Assembly (NCBI GenBank): GCA_947651395.1
Contig: CANSYW010000002.1
Location: 1 to 64,000, forward strand
From: an uncultured Pseudoflavonifractor sp.
Lineage (GTDB): Bacteria > Bacillota > Clostridia > Oscillospirales > Oscillospiraceae
Length of the DNA stretch: 64,000 bases
Reading direction: 5' to 3'
Positions 58,749 to 64,000 of this stretch are shown piece after piece. How positions within the stretch are numbered: position 1 is the stretch's first letter; each line of letters starts with the position of its first letter. The position numbers and the translations under genes are program-made. The notes under the pieces are model-generated. The model saw only the letters and a program-made list of their open reading frames with translations, ran no database searches and was not told the origin of the DNA.

Positions 58749-61700
58749 TCAGCCCGTTCCGATCCCTCCGCAGTACCAGTACCCGTCCTTGAGGTACATA
58801 GAGCCCCGCATCCACCGCTGGAGAGCTCCCTGGGGCACGGTGGGGTCGTCTCCGTGATAGAAGTCGGTGTTCCCGGCCATGTTCATGTCCCTGGCACGCT
58901 CCGTGGCGGGGACGAAGATGGGGGAGTAGGAGAAGGCAAAGTGCTCATAGCCCGCGGCGGTGATATCGCTGGGGAACCACCCCTCCGGCATGTCCTCCAC
59001 CGTCACCTCGGTATTCTTCACGTAGGTACGCGCAAAGCTGCTGCCCGGGGTGACCTTCAGTCCCACGCCCTCATACTGATTCAGAAAGTCCTGGGCAATA
59101 GCCTGGTAGTCCTGGCCGTCGTCGGGGATGGCGATAGCGTTTTCCAGGGTGACCAGCTCCGCCTCGTCGAAGATCACCCGCATAAAGGAGAAAATGTCGC
59201 TCTCAAAGGGGGAGTAGTCCTCCAGGGGCCGGGCCTGATACCAGCGCTCACCCTGACCCTGTCCCTTACCCATGACCAGGTCGCTGCCCTCCCAGAACTG
59301 AAGCTGGCTGTACCAGTAGGGGTCGGCCAGAAGGAGGGTGGAGCCTGTGGGCTCCTGCGCCGGGGCCTCCACCTCGGTCCAGGCGAAGGTGCCCGGCTGG
59401 GTGAAATAGAGCTGCCGGTTGGCCAGGTTGTAGCTGTTCCCGGCGGGATAGGAGCCGCCCCCCACCCCGTCGGCGGTGGCCAGCAGGATCTGGGCCTGGT
59501 CGTCACTGTGCTCCAGGATCAGATCCAGGGCCTGTTGGATCCGCTCCGCCGCCACACTGGTGCCGCCGATGTCGATCCCCAGCTGCTCCAGATGGCCGAT
59601 GACCCACTCTTTAAAGGCCCAGGAGTCGGGGGAGGCGTCGTTGATCATGTCGTGCCAGAGCAGCTTCCGGTTTTCATTCGCGGCGCCGCTGAGCCGGTAG
59701 AAGAGCCACTCGCACCCCGGGTAGCCGGGGGAGACCCAGTTATCCTCGGTGATGTACCGGCCCCCGGCCAAGACCACATTTTCCGGGGTGGTGGTGTGGA
59801 GCTCGTAGTTAAAAGCCCAGCCCTCGATGACCGTGTCGCCGAACTGCTCGGAGTAGAACCCGGTGAAGCTCTCGATGCGCCAGTCATCAAAGACCACGGG
59901 TCCCTCGCCGCTGTCGTCCCTGTCCTGATAGAACCAGGTACCGTCCTTTTGCTCCTCCAGTATCTCGTTGAGAACATAGTTTTTCGCGTCGGCGATGACT
60001 TCCTGGGGTACGCCGTACTGCTCCGCCGCCCCGTCCACCACATGGTCAGTGGTGGACTTGGGGCCCTGCTTATAGACCAGCACCCGCTCCCCGTCGAAGA
60101 AGAGCAGCAGGGTGCACTCCCGGCCGCCCAGCGTTTCGTCCTGAACAGAGCCGCTGACCACCAGACACTTGGAGTACTTGTCCCAGGCGGAGGAGTCCCA
60201 GTAGTAGTTCATCCCGGACATGGCCTGGCCCAGAAGCCGGGGCAGGTCGGCCCGGTAGAGCCTGCCCTCCCGCTGGAAGAACAGCTCCTTTTCGGTGACC
60301 AGCTCGCTTGTTCCGTCGCCGTTGAGGTCGACGGCGATGGGCTGATAAAAGCCGTTGCCGGTGCGGCAGAGAAGGGCGGGCACCCCGTCGGAGCTCACGG
60401 TGTAGAAGTCCACCAGCGTGCCGTAGCTGTGTTCGTCCACCTGGCCGGAGTAGGTGATGGTAAAGCCGCTGCGGCCGAAGAGGTCGTGGAAGAAGAACAT
60501 GTTCTGATAATTGTCTTCCTGGGTGGTGAAGAACACGTTCATAGTCCCGTCGTCCTGCCGGATGGCGGCGTGGACGGTGCCGGGCCGGGTGGAGGAGCGG
60601 TAGACCACTACACTGGTTCCGTCAAAGTTCCAGTTTTCCAGTCGGTAGTCGTAGTGGTCGATGAAGTCATCGGTGTGGGGCTCCACTGTCACCGTGGGGG
60701 CCACATAGGGCTCCAGTGCTTTAAGATCAATAGTGGCCTCCGGGTTTCCCGCGGGCAGGACGGTGGGGATCTGGGGCGGCTCGCACTTTTGGTTGGAGAG
60801 GAACCAGTAGCCCCCGTCCTCTTGGGCCATCAGGGTCACACAGTACCAGGAGCCGCCGGAGAAGTCGCTGTGGTGGTAGAGCTTGACCACGCCGTTTTCC
60901 CGGGTGCCCGAAGTGAAGTCCAGCTCCCCGCAGTAGTTGGTGTCCCCGTGCATCCAGTAGTAGGCGTCGTATTCCTCCAGATAGACAAAGTTCTCCAGTC
61001 CCACCCGGTTGGTCTGCTCCAGGGTCAGGCCGGTGTGCCGCTTCAGGCTCTCGTCCATCTCCCCGACGGTCATTATGTAGGCGGGGCAGGGGGCGTCCGC
61101 CTCGTCCATATCAAAGGCGGCACGGAACTCTTCGGAGGTAAGATCATATCTACCCTCGCAGTAGAACAGCTCATAGAGGTCGATGTCCTCCGGCTTGTCA
61201 TAGAGAATGGCGGGGTTGGCAAACTGATTGCGGATGTTGTAGACACTGGAGACCGCAGGGTTGACGTTGTTAAAGAACTGCTCGTTGAACCACCGCAGCT
61301 CCTCACCGGAGAGGGAGCGGAGGGTATCCTCGGAAGGGCCCTGGGAGGGGCTGGGGGCGGAGGTGACCTTGGCCCCTGTGAAGGTGCAGGCGGAGACGAC
61401 GCCCGCCAGCACCGCCACGGCCAGGGCCGCCGCCACGAGCTGCCGGGGCCGCCGGGCGATACGGGTGATGCGGTCTTTGAGCTGCTTTTTCCCCGCGGCC
61501 ATGGTGGTGGCGGTGAGCAGGGGGTTGCTCACCCGGCGCACCGGGATGAGGGAGACCAGGGTCTGGCCGTAGGGGATGCGCTCGGCCTCCCCCAGGGCCT
61601 TCAAAACACCCTCGTCACAGGAGAGTTCGCAGTCGGTCCTGGAGCAGTGAGCGGCGATCCACACCAGGGGGTCGAACCAGTAGACGGTGAGGCACACGCA

Positions 61701-62483
61701 CCGCAGCAGGGACCACAGGGGATCCAGCTGACGGGCGTGGGTGGCCTCGTGGGCCAGCACATGGCGCAGCTTGTCGGGATCCGCCGCCACCGCCGGGGTG
61801 ATATAGATGGAGCGCCCAAACAGGCAGGGGGAGGGGATGACCCCATCGGGGACCAGGTAGATCTTGTGGCTTGCCGCAGGCCAGAGGGATTCGGCGGACA
61901 GCAGGGACGGTTCTTCTGTCCCTGCGGGACAGCAAGAACCGTCCCTCTGTCCGCTGGCTCCCCCTCTGGGGGAGCTGTCGGCGCAGCCGACTGAGAGGGC
62001 TGGATCCCTCCTAGTTTTCCGAAGGCGCAGATAGAAGGCCAGATTGCTCAAAAGGAAGAAACCGCCCATAACGACCATTCCCGCCTTCCAGACCAGTTCC
62101 AGTACCTGCTGCGCCGACAGCCTCCGGTACTGTACCGCCGTCTCGTCGGTCTCCACCACCCAGACCCGATCCTGGGTGGGCGTTATGGCCTGCTCCGGGG
62201 CGGTATCGGGGGCGGTGGGGTGCTGGGACAGGGGCTGCCGGGCCACGGGGATGAACACCGGCCCCGGTGTGAAGCGCTCCGCCACCGCCGCCTGCACCGG
62301 CCGGGCGGCGGTGAGCACTGAAAAGTCCGCCGCCGGCAGGCTCACCGGCACAAGCAGCCGTACCAGGACCAGACCCCACAGAGCGTACTGTACCCGTCGG
62401 GACAAAACGCCCTTGAAGACCTGCCGGATGAGCAGCAGAGCCAGGATCAGGGCGGAAGAGCTAATGAGGATCTCCTTCATCAT
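58749..62483 (-). CDS. BlaR1/M56-family membrane metallopeptidase with large extracytoplasmic part (1244 aa)
   Basis: The N-terminal part is a BlaR1/MecR1-type sensor-protease: membrane segments at about 4-20, 30-50 and 135-155, then the zinc motif HEATHARQLDP (HEATH at 245-249) and YWFDPLVWIAA. A last membrane segment (about 370-388, VAAALAVAVLAGVVSAC) leads to about 855 residues outside the cell. This region is not a penicillin-binding domain (no SxxK/KTG arrangement seen) and is rich in Asp, Tyr and Trp, with VDLNGDGTSELVTEKELFF. So the signal sensed is probably not a beta-lactam. The start at ATG 62483 has GGAGGGG upstream and lies 1 bp past the blaI stop. Confidence 0.83.
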   Translation of the reverse strand: MMKEILISSSALILALLLIRQVFKGVLSRRVQYALWGLVLVRLLVPVSLPAADFSVLTAARPVQAAVAERFTPGPVFIPVARQPLSQHPTAPDTAPEQAITPTQDRVWVVETDETAVQYRRLSAQQVLELVWKAGMVVMGGFFLLSNLAFYLRLRKTRRDPALSVGCADSSPRGGASGQRDGSCCPAGTEEPSLLSAESLWPAASHKIYLVPDGVIPSPCLFGRSIYITPAVAADPDKLRHVLAHEATHARQLDPLWSLLRCVCLTVYWFDPLVWIAAHCSRTDCELSCDEGVLKALGEAERIPYGQTLVSLIPVRRVSNPLLTATTMAAGKKQLKDRITRIARRPRQLVAAALAVAVLAGVVSACTFTGAKVTSAPSPSQGPSEDTLRSLSGEELRWFNEQFFNNVNPAVSSVYNIRNQFANPAILYDKPEDIDLYELFYCEGRYDLTSEEFRAAFDMDEADAPCPAYIMTVGEMDESLKRHTGLTLEQTNRVGLENFVYLEEYDAYYWMHGDTNYCGELDFTSGTRENGVVKLYHHSDFSGGSWYCVTLMAQEDGGYWFLSNQKCEPPQIPTVLPAGNPEATIDLKALEPYVAPTVTVEPHTDDFIDHYDYRLENWNFDGTSVVVYRSSTRPGTVHAAIRQDDGTMNVFFTTQEDNYQNMFFFHDLFGRSGFTITYSGQVDEHSYGTLVDFYTVSSDGVPALLCRTGNGFYQPIAVDLNGDGTSELVTEKELFFQREGRLYRADLPRLLGQAMSGMNYYWDSSAWDKYSKCLVVSGSVQDETLGGRECTLLLFFDGERVLVYKQGPKSTTDHVVDGAAEQYGVPQEVIADAKNYVLNEILEEQKDGTWFYQDRDDSGEGPVVFDDWRIESFTGFYSEQFGDTVIEGWAFNYELHTTTPENVVLAGGRYITEDNWVSPGYPGCEWLFYRLSGAANENRKLLWHDMINDASPDSWAFKEWVIGHLEQLGIDIGGTSVAAERIQQALDLILEHSDDQAQILLATADGVGGGSYPAGNSYNLANRQLYFTQPGTFAWTEVEAPAQEPTGSTLLLADPYWYSQLQFWEGSDLVMGKGQGQGERWYQARPLEDYSPFESDIFSFMRVIFDEAELVTLENAIAIPDDGQDYQAIAQDFLNQYEGVGLKVTPGSSFARTYVKNTEVTVEDMPEGWFPSDITAAGYEHFAFSYSPIFVPATERARDMNMAGNTDFYHGDDPTVPQGALQRWMRGSMYLKDGYWYCGGIGTG

Positions 62484-62484
62484 G

Positions 62485-62856
62485 TCACTTCCCCTCCTTG
62501 GCACTCTCCAGAATGGCGGTGAGCTCGTCGATATCCTGCCGGGTCAGGGCCTTGCTGTCCACCATGGCGCTCATCATCAGGCCCAGGCGGCCGCCGTAGA
62601 CCTTCCCCAAAAAGCTCTCGGTCTCCTGGCGCGCGGCGTCCTGACGGCGGAGCAGGGGGGAGTACCCCTTGGGCGTCCTGCCGTCGTGGCGAACCGCCCC
62701 CTTGTCCTCCAGCCGGGCGAGCATGGTGATGACGGTGTGCTTGCCCCAGCCCGTCTCAGGCTGCAGGGCGGCGGTGAGCTGGGTGATGGTCATGGGCGCG
62801 TGCTCCCAGAGCCTGTTCATCAACTTCCACTCGCCGTCGGACAGATTCACTTTCAT
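62485..62856 (-). CDS. BlaI/MecI-family repressor (123 aa)
   Basis: A winged-helix repressor (LSDGEWKLMNRLWEHAPMTI, then GWGKHTVITMLARLEDKGAV and GYSPLLRRQDAARQE). The C-terminal helices make the dimer. In known systems the BlaR1 protease causes cleavage of BlaI. Here the two genes are 1 bp apart. Two similar 18-bp palindromes flank the promoter, and it probably represses its own operon through them. Confidence 0.93.
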   Translation of the reverse strand: MKVNLSDGEWKLMNRLWEHAPMTITQLTAALQPETGWGKHTVITMLARLEDKGAVRHDGRTPKGYSPLLRRQDAARQETESFLGKVYGGRLGLMMSAMVDSKALTRQDIDELTAILESAKEGK

Positions 62857-62873
62857 AGGATCGACCTCCCTTG

Positions 62874-62891
62874 GGTAAACAAACGTCTACC
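62874..62891. promoter_or_regulatory. BlaI-type operator 1
   Basis: GGTAAAC-AAAC-GTCTACC fits GGTAGAC-N4-GTCTACC with one change. It lies just downstream of the predicted blaI transcription start. Confidence 0.65.
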
Positions 62892-62901
62892 TTCTATGAT
62901 G

Positions 62902-62931
62902 ATAATACCACGGGAGGTAGACGGATGTCAA
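62902..62931 (-). promoter_or_regulatory. Promoter of the blaI-blaR1 operon
   Basis: On the minus strand TTGACA (62926-62931), 18-bp spacer, TATTAT (62902-62907). The -35 lies inside operator 2. Confidence 0.75.
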
Positions 62932-62933
62932 CC
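62916..62933. promoter_or_regulatory. BlaI-type operator 2
   Basis: GGTAGAC-GGAT-GTCAACC fits GGTAGAC-N4-GTCTACC with one change and covers the -35 box. Confidence 0.65.
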
Positions 62934-62979
62934 TAAATAAAGTGACAATACAGTTACAGTTTCCCCAGGGCGCAATAAA

Positions 62980-63007
62980 CCCCCGGCAGTCCGGAGACTG
63001 CCGGGGG
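62980..63007 (-). terminator. Terminator of the gene at the right edge
   Basis: A 12-bp stem (CCCCCGGCAGTC and its complement), 4-nt loop, TTTATT tail on the minus strand, 18 bp past the stop at 63025. Confidence 0.88.
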
Positions 63008-63024
63008 CTGTAAGCCTGCGGGAT

Positions 63025-64000
63025 TCAGATGGGCTTTGCCACAATCACCCGGATGCGTCCGCCCTCAATAGCGGCCTTGTCGTAGTATCCGGTGAGGGAG
63101 TGCCCGGTGCGGACACGATCCAGGCTGGACAGACGGTAGGTGTTGTTTTCCAGCACGTAGACCGCCGCCTGATCCCACATGGGGAAGGTGTCGCCGTTGG
63201 AGAAGGTGGCCACGGAGGCGTCCGCCCCGGTGAGCCGGGCGGAGCGCAGGGTCGTCATCTTTTCGGGGGAGGCCAGGCTGCCCTTTATCTGCACGGGGCC
63301 CTTGCTCAGATTCAGGATGCCGTTTTCCTTCACAAAGCCGTAGGTCTGCCCGCCGATGTCATATTGGTAGGCGCCGTAGAAGGTGCTGATAGAGCCGGGG
63401 ATGGGGGTGACGGTCTCGTTGACCTCGGTGAGCACGCCGTAAGCGCACAAATCGCCGGTGGCGTCGTCCAGGATGAGCACGTCCACCTCGCCGTTGGCGT
63501 TCTTCCGGCAGTAGCGCACATCGCCGCTTTCCAGGCTCATGCCCGCCAGGCGGCTGGGGTAGAGCTTCACCGCCGCGCCGGTGCCGTCGGTGTCCAGGAT
63601 CTCCACGTCCTCGGCGAATTTGGTGCTGCCGATCTGGGTGCCCGCGGCGTTGACCTTACCGGAGATGGAGCTGCCGGAGAGGCGGGAGACCTTGGCGTCG
63701 CCCCGGTCGGCCACCGCCACCTGCACCAGGTTCCCCGCCTTGAGGGAGGAGCCTGCGTCCAGGGGATAGGAGTAGGTTTGACCGTCGGTGGCGGCGATGA
63801 GGGCGGTCTTGGCGGTGTAGCTGTTGCCGCTCTGGTCGGTGTAGGCGGCGTCGGTCACCGCCTGCACCACGCCGTAGAGGGTGCCGCTGCCCGCGGCGGA
63901 GGAGGCCACCGCCGCCACCTGACCGTCCCGGCCCAGCAGGAGGGTCACCGTATCTCCGGTCTTATAGGCGCCCAGGTTGGACAGGGCGTAGGCCGCCTCG
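63025..64000 (-). CDS. C-terminal part of a large, probably secreted beta-repeat protein (partial)
   Basis: The reading frame stays open to the window edge, so the N-terminus lies beyond 64000. The 325 residues seen are beta-rich with recurring short units (LYGVVQAVTD, YGVLTEVNET, SLKAGNLVQVAVAD, YKTGDTVTLLLGRDGQVAAV). Such sequences occur in SLH-anchored surface proteins of Oscillospiraceae. No catalytic motif is visible, and whether SLH domains lie upstream cannot be seen here. Confidence 0.7.
   Translation of the reverse strand, partial: EAAYALSNLGAYKTGDTVTLLLGRDGQVAAVASSAAGSGTLYGVVQAVTDAAYTDQSGNSYTAKTALIAATDGQTYSYPLDAGSSLKAGNLVQVAVADRGDAKVSRLSGSSISGKVNAAGTQIGSTKFAEDVEILDTDGTGAAVKLYPSRLAGMSLESGDVRYCRKNANGEVDVLILDDATGDLCAYGVLTEVNETVTPIPGSISTFYGAYQYDIGGQTYGFVKENGILNLSKGPVQIKGSLASPEKMTTLRSARLTGADASVATFSNGDTFPMWDQAAVYVLENNTYRLSSLDRVRTGHSLTGYYDKAAIEGGRIRVIVAKPI

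Noticed and set aside
58854-61994. 1046-codon plus-strand frame opposite the BlaR1-like gene
   Set aside because: The product is Val/Gly/His-rich and unlike any protein; the minus-strand gene has clear M56 motifs.

Overview
The window is about 60% GC with dense genes, Shine-Dalgarno sites and sigma-A promoters. It carries spoIIE and spoVT, so the host is an endospore former. The rimP-nusA-rnpM-L7Ae-infB order, S-layer-homology (SLH) surface proteins and carbohydrate operons point to a gut Clostridia of the Oscillospiraceae type (Flavonifractor/Intestinimonas-like). This is inferred from gene content; no rRNA or tRNA gene lies in the window.

Layout. 1-0.6 kb: a small XRE repressor divergent from an 85-aa protein, with a perfect palindrome over a consensus promoter. 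0.6-5.7 kb (minus): rimP-nusA-rnpM-L7Ae-infB. 5.9-8.6 kb: secreted SLH protein. 8.6-14.1 kb (minus): EF-G paralogue, ECF sigma/anti-sigma pair with repeats, tRNA-dihydrouridine synthase. 14.3-17.8 kb: spoIIE and a convergent DUF815 ATPase. 18.0-28.9 kb: a twelve-gene unsaturated-hexuronate operon (LacI regulator, TRAP transporter DctPQM, two dehydrogenases, KduD, VOC protein, KduI, gluconate-5-dehydrogenase-like SDR, KdgK, KdgA). 28.9-36.8 kb (minus): an 1829-aa M6 metalloprotease/SLH protein and a frameshifted Ig-repeat secreted protein. 37-41.6 kb: hypothetical protein, YesL-like protein, secreted nuclease, second ECF sigma with a membrane partner. 41.6-43.4 kb: an AT-richer patch of gene remnants around an HxlR regulator and a flavodoxin. 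43.5-55.5 kb: a sialic acid/amino-sugar regulon. 55.7-58.7 kb: recQ, spoVT and small membrane proteins. 58.7-62.9 kb (minus): BlaI/BlaR1-like pair. 63-64 kb: end of a repeat protein running off the window.

The two sugar systems can be read as pathways. Hexuronate: import by the TRAP carrier, KduI isomerisation, KduD reduction to 2-keto-3-deoxygluconate, KdgK phosphorylation, KdgA cleavage to pyruvate and glyceraldehyde-3-P. Sialate: possible de-O-acetylation (SGNH hydrolase), ABC import, NanA cleavage to ManNAc plus pyruvate, AGE-family epimerisation to GlcNAc, ROK phosphorylation, then NagA and NagB to fructose-6-P. No ManNAc-6-P epimerase is seen, so the route resembles the Bacteroides order, epimerise first and phosphorylate second. 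A 13-bp palindrome recurs at both promoter regions of this regulon and is a likely RpiR operator.

The most unusual items are: the long structured leader with a short ORF before the ABC ATPase gene, which has no Shine-Dalgarno of its own; repeats inserted between sigma and partner genes in both ECF pairs; paired BlaI-type operators bracketing the blaI promoter; an unlisted 27-residue membrane peptide; and the frameshift in the Ig-repeat protein.
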